DNA from: Fimbriiglobus sp043785105
Lineage (GTDB): Bacteria; Planctomycetota; Planctomycetia; Gemmatales; Gemmataceae
Assembly (NCBI GenBank): GCA_043785105.1
Contig: JAYVXO010000203.1
Span: 1-64,000 of the forward strand
DNA: 64,000 bases
Direction of reading: 5' to 3'
Shown: piece after piece, positions 53,238 through 61,803 of the stretch
Position numbering within the stretch: position 1 is the first letter of the stretch
Layout: the number at the start of each line of letters is the position of its first letter
Position numbers and translations under genes: made by a program
The notes under the pieces: generated by a model
What the model saw: only the letters and a program-made list of their open reading frames with translations
Told to the model about the DNA's origin: nothing
The model's database searches: none

Positions 53238-54971
53238 GTGAAGCCTGCTCGTGTCTTTTTACCGGCGATACTCTCGGGGCTGCTGCTGTGGACGGCGTTC
53301 TTCCCGCTCGACCTGGGCGCGATGTCGTTCGTCGCGCTGGCCCCGTTTTTGACACTGGTTCGCGCGGAAGGGATCGGACCCAAGCGGCGATACTTCGCGG
53401 CGTTTCTGGGCGGGTTCGTGTTCTTTGGGCTGGCCTTTAATTGGGTGCGCGTCGCGCACCCGATGATGGCCCTGTTCGCGTGGCCTGGGATCACGATTTA
53501 CTGTGCGCTCTACTGGCCGCTTGCCTTGTTCCTGATCCGCAAACTCGATCGGTTCAAGCTGCCGCTTTCCCTGAGTACCGCCGTGGTGTGGGTCGGACTC
53601 GAATACGTCCGCGCACACTTCCCGACCGGGTTTTCCTTCCTGCAACCGCTGGGCCTGTACCAACTGATTGGCTGCGGCTGGTACTTCTTGGGCTACACGG
53701 TCCACGGGTTCTTGCCGATCATTCAATCAGCGGATTTGGGCGGGGTCTATCTCATTTCGTTCAGCATCGCCGGGGTCAACGGCTCCGTGTACGACTGGCT
53801 GATTCGCTCGACGTGGGTGCGAACCGCGCTGAACTGGCCGACCGCCTGGACGCGGCCCACGTTCACCAACGAAGCCTACGTCGGCGCGTGTACGGTCATG
53901 GTGCCGATGGTGTTGATTTGTTACGGCACCGTGCAACTCGTCCACCCGCCGTATGACAAAGGCCCCCGCATCGCGGCGGTGCAGGGGAACCTGTCGCAGA
54001 ACGCCAAGATGGTTCGCGGCGATCAAAAGATTGAAGCGGAACCGATCCCATTGCGTGATGAATATGGTCCGTTAGCCCGCAACGCCGGGGTGCCGCCGGA
54101 CAAGACGATCCCCACGCCGGACCTTGTGATCTGGCCGGAAACGTGCTGGTGGGATAATTGGCTGACTGCCGCCCCCGATGTTCCCGATGAACCGGGCATC
54201 GTCGATTTCCGCCGAAAGGTGGACTACGTGCGCCGGTCACTCGGCATCGAATCCGCGAACTTGATGCGAACCCACGCCCTGCTGGGGCTGAACTCCGAAG
54301 ACTGGGACGGCACCCGTTGGGGCCGAGCGAACTCGGCGATTCTGATTACCCCCTCCGGCGAGTTTGCGGGACGGTACGACAAGATGCACCTCGTCCCGTT
54401 CGGCGAATACGTGCCGCTGAAAAAGCAACTACCGTGGCTGCAACGGTTCACGCCCTACGACCACGACTACAGTTGCACACCCGGTGAAAGCCGCACGCTG
54501 TTCGACCTGCCCGCCAAGAACGGCAAGACCTACAAGTTCGGCGTGCTGATCTGCTATGAGGACTCCGACCCGTCAATTGCCCGCCGCTACAACTGGGGCG
54601 GTGACGGAAGACCCGGCGCCGACTTCCTGGTGAACATCTCCAACGACGGGTGGTTCGACGGCACCGAACAACACGAAGAACACCTCGCCATCTGCCGCTT
54701 TCGCGCCGTCGAATCCCGGCGAAGCGTGGTGCGCGCCGTCAACATGGGAATCTCCGCAATCATCGACCCCGACGGCCGCATGGTCGCGCTGCCCAACGCC
54801 GAATCCTGGGCCGCGTCCAAGAAAATCTCCGCCATCGTTCGCGGCGAAGTCCCGATCGACAACTCCGGCACCCTGTACGCCTACCTCGGCGACTGGGTGC
54901 CCGCCCTGTGCTGGCTGGCGATTCTAGTCGGGTTGGTGGTGGGGCGAATGCCGAAGTACAGCGGGAAGTAG
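53238..54971 (+). CDS. lnt: apolipoprotein N-acyltransferase Lnt
   Basis: GTG 53238 is chosen because GGAAGG lies 8-9 bases upstream; the frame opens earlier at TTG 53202. The 577-residue protein has several N-terminal transmembrane helices (first ~FLPAILSGLLLWTAFFPL), then a periplasmic nitrilase-like domain with the expected triad: Glu in LVIWPETCWW, Lys in YDKMHLVPFGEYVP, Cys in FGVLICYEDSDP. A last helix (VPALCWLAILVGLVVGRM) ends the chain. Lnt N-acylates the Cys of apolipoproteins in the inner membrane, which fits a diderm cell plan. It is convergent with plsC. Confidence 0.94.
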   Translation: MKPARVFLPAILSGLLLWTAFFPLDLGAMSFVALAPFLTLVRAEGIGPKRRYFAAFLGGFVFFGLAFNWVRVAHPMMALFAWPGITIYCALYWPLALFLIRKLDRFKLPLSLSTAVVWVGLEYVRAHFPTGFSFLQPLGLYQLIGCGWYFLGYTVHGFLPIIQSADLGGVYLISFSIAGVNGSVYDWLIRSTWVRTALNWPTAWTRPTFTNEAYVGACTVMVPMVLICYGTVQLVHPPYDKGPRIAAVQGNLSQNAKMVRGDQKIEAEPIPLRDEYGPLARNAGVPPDKTIPTPDLVIWPETCWWDNWLTAAPDVPDEPGIVDFRRKVDYVRRSLGIESANLMRTHALLGLNSEDWDGTRWGRANSAILITPSGEFAGRYDKMHLVPFGEYVPLKKQLPWLQRFTPYDHDYSCTPGESRTLFDLPAKNGKTYKFGVLICYEDSDPSIARRYNWGGDGRPGADFLVNISNDGWFDGTEQHEEHLAICRFRAVESRRSVVRAVNMGISAIIDPDGRMVALPNAESWAASKKISAIVRGEVPIDNSGTLYAYLGDWVPALCWLAILVGLVVGRMPKYSGK

Positions 54972-54999
54972 ATTCTTCACACTCCATAGGACAGCCATT

Positions 55000-55668
55000 T
55001 CAAGTCTTGCGGCGGCACCGATCGGCGACGTGATGGGTTTGCACGATGGCGTCACGGAGATCGTTCAGCATCTCGTCGCGGTCCATCGTTTTGTAGCGGG
55101 TCGGGTCGATTGGCGGGCCATACGCCACAGTGATCGCGCGGCCGTGGGCGGGGAGCGGGAGCAGTTCCGGGTGCGGCCACTTTTGGTGTCGCGGCCACAT
55201 CTCGTAAGCCCCTGCAAGGGCCACCGGAATGATCGGGCACGTCACCCGTTTCATCAGCAACGAAATCCCCGGCTTGAGTGGTTGAACCTCACCCGTATGG
55301 GTGCGTTCGCCCTCCGCAAAGATGACTACGGCTTGCCCGTCGGCGAGTTCTTTGAACACCGTTTGCAGCCCCTCTTTGCCAAACCCGCGATCAATCGGCA
55401 CGGCACCGTAACAGCGTATCAACCTCGCAAACATTGCGTTGTGAAAGAGATTGTGCCTCGCTAAATATCGCAACCGCCGAGTGGCCGCTTGCCCGATCAA
55501 CCACGGGTCAATGAACGATTGGTGATTCGACACCAGAAGTGCGGGGCCAGTCGTCGGGATGTTCTCCCGCCCCGTCGCCCGGAAGCTCAGCCCGAACGTG
55601 AGTGCGTGATACGACAGCCAATACGTCGAATGATAAACACCCCGCGAAGTCAACTCCGAGTCCGCCAT
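55000..55668 (-). CDS. 1-acyl-sn-glycerol-3-phosphate acyltransferase (PlsC family)
   Basis: A 222-residue acyltransferase with the conserved blocks of the family: block I LLVSNHQSFIDPWLIG (NHx4D form), block II around IRCYGAVPIDRGFGKEG, block III VVIFAEGERTHTGEVQPLK, and block IV CPIIPVALAGAYEMWP. It transfers acyl groups to lysophosphatidate in phospholipid synthesis. It follows cmk on the same strand, and their frames overlap by 19 bp, a common cmk-plsC pairing. Other lysophospholipid acyltransferases share the fold, so substrate is inferred. Confidence 0.92.
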   Translation of the reverse strand: MADSELTSRGVYHSTYWLSYHALTFGLSFRATGRENIPTTGPALLVSNHQSFIDPWLIGQAATRRLRYLARHNLFHNAMFARLIRCYGAVPIDRGFGKEGLQTVFKELADGQAVVIFAEGERTHTGEVQPLKPGISLLMKRVTCPIIPVALAGAYEMWPRHQKWPHPELLPLPAHGRAITVAYGPPIDPTRYKTMDRDEMLNDLRDAIVQTHHVADRCRRKT

Positions 55669-56324
55669 CGCTGAACTACCTCGACCATGTGAGCAAGTAC
55701 CATCTCTTGAGATAGATTTGATGTATCAATCGGGACCGCGTCGGCGGCTTTTTGGAGGGGGTCGATGGCACGGGTTTCGTCTTGATGGTCGCGGGCGATG
55801 ATCTGTTCGATGAACTTGGCGAATTCGGGCGAGTCGTCGGAGAGGTTCAGTTTATCTTGGATGGCGCGGCGGCGGGCGCGGTGTTCGGCGCTGGCGGTGA
55901 AGAAGAATTTGACCGGGGCATTCGGGAACACGACAGTGCCTTGATCGCGTCCTTCACAGATCATGTCACGCCCGTCAGCGATGCGGCGTTGTTCCTGTTG
56001 CAGTTTCCGCCGCACTTCAAGAAACGTCCCGACCCGACTGGCTGCACGCCCCATCGCTTCGGACTGAATCACGGACAGTAAGTCTTCGCCGTTTAATTTC
56101 ACGTGGGCGTTGGTCAACTCGAAATGAAACGGTTCAATGATAGATGTGATGGCTTCAATGTCTCGTGGTTCCGCATCCAGTGCAAACCCGCGTCGCATCA
56201 ACTCGAACGCCGTGGCGCGATACATCGCCCCGGTGTTCAACAACTCGAACCCGAGCGCATCCGCTAGTTGAGTCGCCGCCGTCGATTTGCCCGACCCCGC
56301 GTGGCCATCAATGGTGATAATCAT
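55650..56324 (-). CDS. cmk: cytidylate kinase Cmk
   Basis: A 224-residue P-loop kinase. The Walker A motif is at the start (IITIDGHAGSGKSTAATQLA), followed by the CMP-binding LLNTGAMYRATAFELMRRG. Further marks are GRDMICEGRDQGTVVFPNAP, and the LID region FTASAEHRARRRAIQDK with DHQDETRAIDPLQKAADAVP. It phosphorylates CMP and dCMP. Length fits the bacterial enzyme. It is the first gene of a cmk-plsC pair; a palindrome-rich region lies directly upstream. Confidence 0.95.
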   Translation of the reverse strand: MIITIDGHAGSGKSTAATQLADALGFELLNTGAMYRATAFELMRRGFALDAEPRDIEAITSIIEPFHFELTNAHVKLNGEDLLSVIQSEAMGRAASRVGTFLEVRRKLQQEQRRIADGRDMICEGRDQGTVVFPNAPVKFFFTASAEHRARRRAIQDKLNLSDDSPEFAKFIEQIIARDHQDETRAIDPLQKAADAVPIDTSNLSQEMVLAHMVEVVQRWRTRS

Positions 56325-56395
56325 GGGGGCGACCGCGAAGCTGGGATTGGTCTGATGGCGAGTATTTATTCATGCGACAGGCAGTCTTGGCTTTG

Positions 56396-56597
56396 TGCCC
56401 TGAAGGGGCACCGGAATGTAGCCACGGGTGGAGCGTTTCGCGCAACCCGTGGACAGTGACACCCTATTGTCATTCGCCCTGGAGGGGCGAAGGAAATCCG
56501 CTGCCCCTTCAGGGCAGTCGAGTATTGAAGTATCCGGTTCCACGGGTTCCGCGAAGCGCTCAACCCGTGGCTACATGCCTTGGCCCCTACCGGGGCC
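56396..56597. repeat. nested palindromic repeat cluster
   Basis: The 291-bp gap 56325-56615 is mostly palindromes. Perfect 15-nt arms lie at 56396-56410 and 56502-56516 (TGCCCTGAAGGGGCA and its complement). Perfect 14-nt arms lie at 56416-56429 and 56563-56576 (ATGTAGCCACGGGT and its complement). Smaller hairpins sit at 56473-56491 (CGCCCTGGAGGGGCG core) and 56580-56597 (TGGCCCCTACCGGGGCCA). The two CCACGGGT modules also fold on themselves. This resembles REP/BIME-type dispersed elements. Confidence 0.7.
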
Positions 56598-56615
56598 ACC
56601 GAACATCAATCGCCC

Positions 56616-58061
56616 TTACTTGATCCGCAGCGTGATGGTTTCGCCGTCCTTGATGACGCCGTTCGTAGCTTGGGCGCCGGCGTGGAGGAGTTCGTAGGTG
56701 TAGCTTCCGGCGGTAATTTCGACCAACTTCGTTTCGTTGGGTTCGAGGCGGTGGGACTTGCCGTTCACGATCATCGAAATCTGCACGGGGTATTCGTTGA
56801 CGATGCGCACCGTGGATTTCGGTCCGATCATTGCCATCGGGCTGGTGTCTTTCGGCGAGTAGGCGGACGTACTCTTCGCGGCATCGGACATCGACTTTTC
56901 GAGGCGTAACAATGCTTCTTCGATCCGCTTCAGCCGGGCGTCGAAGTCGAGCACCTTGGAGATGAGGCCGGGGTCGGTCTTCCCGGTATCGGCGTTCTTG
57001 CGGCCTTGAATCACGTCTTCTGTGTTGTCGCGGAAGGTCTTGTTGAGACCCAATTCTTTCGTGATGTCTTCCAGTTGCTTCTTCATCGTCGAGAGGTCGT
57101 CGGCCTTGGGGGCGTCCTTCTTTTCGACCGGCGGCTTTTCGGGTGGTGTCTGCGCACTGACGGGCGCTGCGGCTAGGGCCGCGCCCACAAGAGCGGAGCG
57201 TAAGAAAGGGATGGTCGGAATCATGGGTGTATCTCCGGGTGCAATCGTCGATGGTGTGGTTGGCGCTGGCTTCGGTAAGGACACCAAGCTTGCGGCTTCC
57301 GGTCCGACACTCGGCACAATCGGTGCCATCGGTGTAGGAGTATCCAGCTTGAGGTTAAGCTCCGGTTGCACGGGTGGCAAGCTAAAATTGACGGGCGCCG
57401 GGACAACCGGCTGCACCGATGCAACCGACTTTGCCGGTTGCATCGGTGGGGCAACTTCAGTGATGGCCGGCGGAGCCGGGGTTGCGGCAGTGGGAATTGC
57501 TGGCGTGATCGGTTGAAACCGTGGAATCGGTGCGACTTCAATCGACTTCGGAACGGCTGGAAGTGTCACAAGTGGTGCGATAAGTTCTGCTGGCTTCGGC
57601 ACATCGGGTGTCACCGGGGCCGGAATCGTGAGGGTGCCCGGCACAGCTAACGGTTCGCTGGCAGCGGGTTTCACCACGTCCAGAGCTTTAGGCAACGGCG
57701 GCCATTGGTTCGGCAAATTCGGGATCACGGGGGTGCTTGGTTTGGGGTCCACGCCGATTGGCGGCAACGTCGGGAGCGTCGGCACTTCGGGCACAGCGAC
57801 TTCCGCGCTGGTGTGAACGATCTGGCTCACTGGTGCTGCTGCCAGTGGTGCCGGTGCGGGGTCGAGTTGCGGGTCTGTTGGTTTCGGGGCGGCGTTCCAG
57901 ATTGGCTGCTCGCCTTGGGCTTGAACCAGCGGAGACTTAATCGGCTCCGCCGTGGCGCCGGTGTAGAGGCCAAGACTACCGGCCCCGACGGCAAGCCCCA
58001 CCGTCGTGACACCGAGTACGGGTAACAGACGACGACGAGATTGCGGATGGTTCTCGGACAT
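56616..58061 (-). CDS. Pro-rich membrane-anchored protein of unknown function
   Basis: ATG 58061 has a GAGGGG ribosome site 6-8 bases upstream and begins MSENHPQSRRRLLPVLGVTT; the frame opens at 58214. The 481-residue product has a basic start and one hydrophobic segment (residues ~13-38) as signal anchor. Residues ~45-280 are a Pro/Ala/Val/Thr-rich low-complexity region likely to span the envelope. A coiled coil follows (MKKQLEDITKELGLNKTFRD to ARLKRIEEALLRLEKSMSDA), then a small beta domain (VRIVNEYPVQISMIVNGKSH ... GSYTYELLHAG) recalling PEGA-like folds. No enzymatic motif. I infer a cell-envelope structural protein. Confidence 0.8.
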   Translation of the reverse strand: MSENHPQSRRRLLPVLGVTTVGLAVGAGSLGLYTGATAEPIKSPLVQAQGEQPIWNAAPKPTDPQLDPAPAPLAAAPVSQIVHTSAEVAVPEVPTLPTLPPIGVDPKPSTPVIPNLPNQWPPLPKALDVVKPAASEPLAVPGTLTIPAPVTPDVPKPAELIAPLVTLPAVPKSIEVAPIPRFQPITPAIPTAATPAPPAITEVAPPMQPAKSVASVQPVVPAPVNFSLPPVQPELNLKLDTPTPMAPIVPSVGPEAASLVSLPKPAPTTPSTIAPGDTPMIPTIPFLRSALVGAALAAAPVSAQTPPEKPPVEKKDAPKADDLSTMKKQLEDITKELGLNKTFRDNTEDVIQGRKNADTGKTDPGLISKVLDFDARLKRIEEALLRLEKSMSDAAKSTSAYSPKDTSPMAMIGPKSTVRIVNEYPVQISMIVNGKSHRLEPNETKLVEITAGSYTYELLHAGAQATNGVIKDGETITLRIK

Positions 58062-58102
58062 AGTAGCCCCTCTTCCGTGAGATTCGGCTCGACTAACGGT
58101 GT

Positions 58103-58148
58103 AAAAAAAAGCCCAGCCGGACCACCGAGGTGGCTGCTCCGGCCGGGC
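58103..58148 (-). terminator. rho-independent terminator of the RimI-like gene
   Basis: On the minus strand an 11-bp stem (GCCCGGCCGGA with TCCGGCTGGGC, one G-U pair) encloses a smaller CCAC/GTGG hairpin and is followed by eight T. It starts about 50 nt downstream of the stop at 58201. Confidence 0.88.
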
Positions 58149-58200
58149 GTGAACCGACGTCCCCCCGAACGTCGGCCCTTCGCATCTGTGCATCTCTGCG

Positions 58201-58737
58201 TCAGTTTTCTTCAAACTGGGCGATGCGATTCACAGGCGTTTCCAGCGCATCCGTGTCGGCTTCCCTGCCCACACGATGCTCCATCAGGAACGCATCTTCC
58301 CCACTGTCCTCGTAATAATTCCGCAGCACCCGCGTCGCCTTGAAGTCCTGGGTGCGGAAGAATTTCTGCGCGTCCAGGTTTCGTTCCCGGACCGCGAGTG
58401 TGATTTTGCTACGGCGGTGGCTCGACAACTTGCCGATCAGCTTCGACACCATTTGCGCCCCGATGCCACTGCGACGGTGCATCGGAGCGACCGCGAAGTT
58501 CAACACGTGGAGTCGGTTTTTATGCAACTCGTAGATCATGAACCCGACGATGCGGTCCTGGTGTTCCGCGACCATGCCGATGCAGTTGCGTTGGCGAAGG
58601 CAGCGTAAGAAATCGTCCTCCGTCCAGGCGTACTCGAAGCTCTGTTGCTCCGCTTGAAGTACCTCGGGCATGTCACGGCGAATCATCCACCGGATGTGAA
58701 CCCGGACCAATTCTTTCTGGGCACGTCCTGTGCTCAT
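58201..58737 (-). CDS. GNAT acetyltransferase, RimI-like
   Basis: ATG 58737 is preferred because a GGGAGG ribosome site lies ~10 bases upstream; the open frame extends to 58809. The 178-residue protein has the GNAT fold: IRWMIRRDMPEVLQAEQQSF, the beta-4 strand LHVLNFAVAP, and the acetyl-CoA loop HRRSGIGAQMVSKLIG (R-x-x-G-x-G form). Then come LAVRERNLDAQKFFRTQDF and VLRNYYEDSGEDAFLM, where NYYED is characteristic of RimI-type N-alpha acetyltransferases. The substrate may be ribosomal protein S18 or another N-terminus. A strong terminator follows. Confidence 0.9.
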   Translation of the reverse strand: MSTGRAQKELVRVHIRWMIRRDMPEVLQAEQQSFEYAWTEDDFLRCLRQRNCIGMVAEHQDRIVGFMIYELHKNRLHVLNFAVAPMHRRSGIGAQMVSKLIGKLSSHRRSKITLAVRERNLDAQKFFRTQDFKATRVLRNYYEDSGEDAFLMEHRVGREADTDALETPVNRIAQFEEN

Positions 58738-58883
58738 GAGCGGAAACCTCCCCCGCCGGGTGTGCGTGCCAACTCTGACGATCCGCAACCCCGGCTTATT
58801 TCCCGACAAATTTCAAGAGCGTGGCAATGAATGTCATCAATGATCCCCCCACAACTCCTGAAGCCCCTCTCAAGACCACCATC

Positions 58884-58907
58884 TCCGACCCGGCGAACCG
58901 GGCCGGA
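58884..58907 (-). terminator. hairpin downstream of the DUF11-type gene
   Basis: A 10-bp stem with one mismatch (CCCGG/CCGGG core, CGAA tetraloop) starts about 17 nt after the stop at 58924. No T-tract follows, so it is only terminator-like. Confidence 0.4.
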
Positions 58908-58923
58908 GTTCCCACCTCAAACG

Positions 58924-61122
58924 CTATTCTTTGTAGAATCGCGTGTTTTCTTCTTTGATAACCGGCGACCGAATCTGGTCGCACGTCATCCGCACGCGGA
59001 ACCGGAAGTCGCCGGGTTGTGTCCCCTTCACCCGGACCCGGAACACCGCTTCCGCTTTGACGCCGAACTGTGCGATCGGTTCAAAGATTATTTGCTGACC
59101 GGCGATCTTGCCGTTCGTTAGCCCCGTTGATCCCACCGCCATCGTGGTTTCAGCCATGTCCGCAACGATTTGGACGTTGGTACACGGCCCGGTGCCCTGG
59201 TTGAACACGCGGATTTCGTAGACGGCTTCTTTGCCGACTTCGACCGGGTCTTCGATGTCTTGCACTTCAAACCGCAACGCGGGCACGCCTTCGGCTTTCA
59301 CAATGGTTTCGGTGCGGGCTTCTAGGCCACGGGTACTACTCGGCGTGCGGCTTTCGACGGTGATAATGCCTGTGTTCGTGACACTGCCTTGCTCGGCGTT
59401 CATCGCATTCGTTTGGGCAACCGTGCGGATCACCCCTTCGGTCGGCGCCACCGCTTTTAACTTGAGCGAGACGGTTTTCGTCGTTCCCGCCGGGAGACCC
59501 GGTAGCCGCCAGCCGATGGCGCGATTGGCTTCCAGGAACGCACCGCCGTCGGTGGCCTGAAGGAAATCAAAACCCGGTGGTAACGCGGCCCAAAGCTGAA
59601 CCGAATCCGTCGTGGCCGTGCCGGGGTTCGTCAGTTCGATGGTGTACGTCGGCTCCCCTTTTACGAGGCAGCGGGCCGGACCCGCTTGCTTGATGGTCAG
59701 CATCGGTTCCACCAAGGTCACGCTCGACTTCGCGGTCTCGGTTTGGATCCCGTCTGCGATGGCAGTCACCACGCAGGCTTGGGTACCCGACTTGCCGGCC
59801 GTGACTTCGAGGTTCAACGTCTTCGTCTGGCCTGCTGGCAAGTTCGCCAACTCGGCTTCGATGATCTGGCCTTGCGAGTGCAGCAAGCCATCACTGAACT
59901 GCGCCTTGAGCAGAATCCGCCCTGCCGTGCCGGTGCCGGTGTTGGCGAGCTTGATTTGGAACGGAACTTTTTCGCCCACCCGAGTCGTCTCGGGTCCGGT
60001 CATCGCGACAGTGATTTTCGGTCGGGTCACTTTCAGCCGGGCTTCCACGGTCGAACTAAAACTGACCGTGGCCCGACTATGAATTTCGCCTTCTTCGAGC
60101 GGTTTCACCGTGATCTTAATGCGCTTTTCCGTGCCGGCTTCCATCGTGCCGACGGACCACGCGAGGCGGTCCCCGGACGTCTCGGCGGCGGGTTCGCTGC
60201 CGAGGAATTGCGTTCGGGTCGGCAACTCGTCTTCGATGCGGACGTTCGACACGGCGGCGGTTCCTATGTTGCGAACGACCAGCTCGTAGCTCAACGATTG
60301 CCCCACGCCGATCGCGTCGGGGGCAACAGCTTCAATCGTGATGTTCGGGGCTTGCCGCGACGGGAACGCTGCTGTGTTTGGTGCGATATTGTTCGGCAGT
60401 GTCGCCGGTTGTTCTTGGAACGCCGATTTCGGCGGCGCCACTGCCGTGGGTTTCGCCACCAATGGCGCCGGGCCACCGGGTTGAACGTTCGACAACACGG
60501 GTTGCGGATTCGTCAGTGTCACCCCGTTGACAGTGGGTTGTTCAGGGGCAAACGGCGCCGGCGCTGGGATCTCCGGATTGAACGCGCCCGGCGTGGTGTT
60601 TGACAGCACTTTAGGGTCTGGCATCACCGGCGCTTCGACGTTGACACTTGGCGGAGCCAACGAGGGCGCCGGTGGTGTTTTGGGTGTCGTAAAGAATGGC
60701 GGCGTGCCACCTGGCTCTGACGCACTTGCTTGCCGCACCCCCTCCGGACCCGCGACGACTGGCTGCGTCAACCGTTGCGGGCTAGCCGCCGTTCGATTCG
60801 GTCGGATTTGGCCAGCAGGCATGGTGAAATTCGACGGGTAGTTCGACGCCGGTGGATTGCTCACGACCGGGGGTGTTGGGCTAGGTGCGGGATAACTTGG
60901 CGTGGGAACGCTTGGAGCGGGGTAGCTCAGATTGGGGTTTTGCGTCGGTGGGCGTGCCCCACCATTGTTGAACAGACCCGGCGGCGGTGGTGACACCTTC
61001 CCCTGGTAATACTTCGGCTCCGCGACAGTGCCTTCTTGCCCGTTCGCCGTCAGCGCGACGGCCACAGTCATTGCCGCGAGCGAGAATATCGCACCGGGAT
61101 AAATCAATCGTCGTGATCGCAT
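58924..61122 (-). CDS. DUF11/CARDB-type repeat envelope protein
   Basis: ATG 61122 follows a G7 ribosome-like run and begins a signal peptide (MRSRRLIYPGAIFSLAAMTV ... TANGQEG); the open frame extends to 61212. The 732-residue product has a Pro/Asn/Ser-rich region (residues ~25-260), then at least four ~110-residue immunoglobulin-like domains of the DUF11/conserved-repeat type (IGVGQSLSYELVVRNIGTAA, RVGEKVPFQIKLANTGTGTA, LVKGEPTYTIELTNPGTATT, VEVGKEAVYEIRVFNQGTGP). Such repeats occur in large outer-envelope proteins. No enzymatic motif is seen. I infer a structural or adhesive cell-surface protein. Confidence 0.88.
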   Translation of the reverse strand: MRSRRLIYPGAIFSLAAMTVAVALTANGQEGTVAEPKYYQGKVSPPPPGLFNNGGARPPTQNPNLSYPAPSVPTPSYPAPSPTPPVVSNPPASNYPSNFTMPAGQIRPNRTAASPQRLTQPVVAGPEGVRQASASEPGGTPPFFTTPKTPPAPSLAPPSVNVEAPVMPDPKVLSNTTPGAFNPEIPAPAPFAPEQPTVNGVTLTNPQPVLSNVQPGGPAPLVAKPTAVAPPKSAFQEQPATLPNNIAPNTAAFPSRQAPNITIEAVAPDAIGVGQSLSYELVVRNIGTAAVSNVRIEDELPTRTQFLGSEPAAETSGDRLAWSVGTMEAGTEKRIKITVKPLEEGEIHSRATVSFSSTVEARLKVTRPKITVAMTGPETTRVGEKVPFQIKLANTGTGTAGRILLKAQFSDGLLHSQGQIIEAELANLPAGQTKTLNLEVTAGKSGTQACVVTAIADGIQTETAKSSVTLVEPMLTIKQAGPARCLVKGEPTYTIELTNPGTATTDSVQLWAALPPGFDFLQATDGGAFLEANRAIGWRLPGLPAGTTKTVSLKLKAVAPTEGVIRTVAQTNAMNAEQGSVTNTGIITVESRTPSSTRGLEARTETIVKAEGVPALRFEVQDIEDPVEVGKEAVYEIRVFNQGTGPCTNVQIVADMAETTMAVGSTGLTNGKIAGQQIIFEPIAQFGVKAEAVFRVRVKGTQPGDFRFRVRMTCDQIRSPVIKEENTRFYKE

Positions 61123-61228
61123 AGTACGATCCCCCCCACAACTTAAGGATGTATCCCCACCGACTTGGCGTGACCCAACCCCCATTGGATCACGCCAAGC
61201 CAGACGACCCACTTGCCGTCGTTCGCAG

Positions 61229-61621
61229 CTAGCCGGTAGGCGTATTCAGTCCGGCAACACTCGACCCCAAGCTTGAACCTGGGGGTGCCGGATACTTTCG
61301 TTCGTTCTTCACCATCTTCGCCGTAACCGCAGCCGTCAGGTCGATCCCGGTGTGCAGGCTGATTAGGACGATGATGTTCGTCACATCGGCCAATTCATCC
61401 GCAATCGCCGTCCGGGTTGTTTCGCTCAACACAACCGTTCGGCTTTCGTCCGGCGTCAACCACCGGAAGATGTCGCACAACTCGCCCACTTCGCTGGCCA
61501 ACGCCATCACGAGATTTTTGGGGCTGTGATACGGCTCCCAACCCCGAGCTTCCGCAAACCGCCGCATCTGATCTTTCAGTTCCGCCACCGTGGTCGTTGC
61601 ATCGGTCGAAGAACCGGACAT
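61229..61621 (-). CDS. MazG-like nucleotide pyrophosphohydrolase
   Basis: A 130-residue all-alpha NTP-PPase. The characteristic acidic motifs are present: ASEVGELCDIFRWL (ExxE-like) and IADELADVTNIIVLISLHTG (ExxD). The start of the domain is LKDQMRRFAEARGWEPYHSP, and the C-terminus has MVKNERKYP. These enzymes hydrolyse non-canonical or excess (d)NTPs to monophosphates; short single-domain members are often dCTP pyrophosphatases. It lies 107 bp upstream of the DUF11-type gene on the same strand. Confidence 0.9.
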   Translation of the reverse strand: MSGSSTDATTTVAELKDQMRRFAEARGWEPYHSPKNLVMALASEVGELCDIFRWLTPDESRTVVLSETTRTAIADELADVTNIIVLISLHTGIDLTAAVTAKMVKNERKYPAPPGSSLGSSVAGLNTPTG

Positions 61622-61746
61622 CAGGTAACCTGGGTTGGGTTGGTGTTCTGTTCCTCGACTGTCGCCAGGCGTTAACCTGCTTGGATCAGTCGATGTAGGT
61701 CGGGATATATAACCGCCACACGAACGGTGTCAACGTCGATGGGAGC

Positions 61747-61779
61747 AAAAAAAGAACCCGCGACCAAAGTCGCGGGTTC
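61747..61779 (-). terminator. rho-independent terminator of the 61804-62685 gene
   Basis: On the minus strand a perfect 11-bp stem (GAACCCGCGAC with GTCGCGGGTTC, TTTG loop) is followed by seven T. It starts about 25 nt after the stop at 61804. Confidence 0.92.
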
Positions 61780-61803
61780 GGTGAAAATCCCCTCAAGTCT
61801 GGG

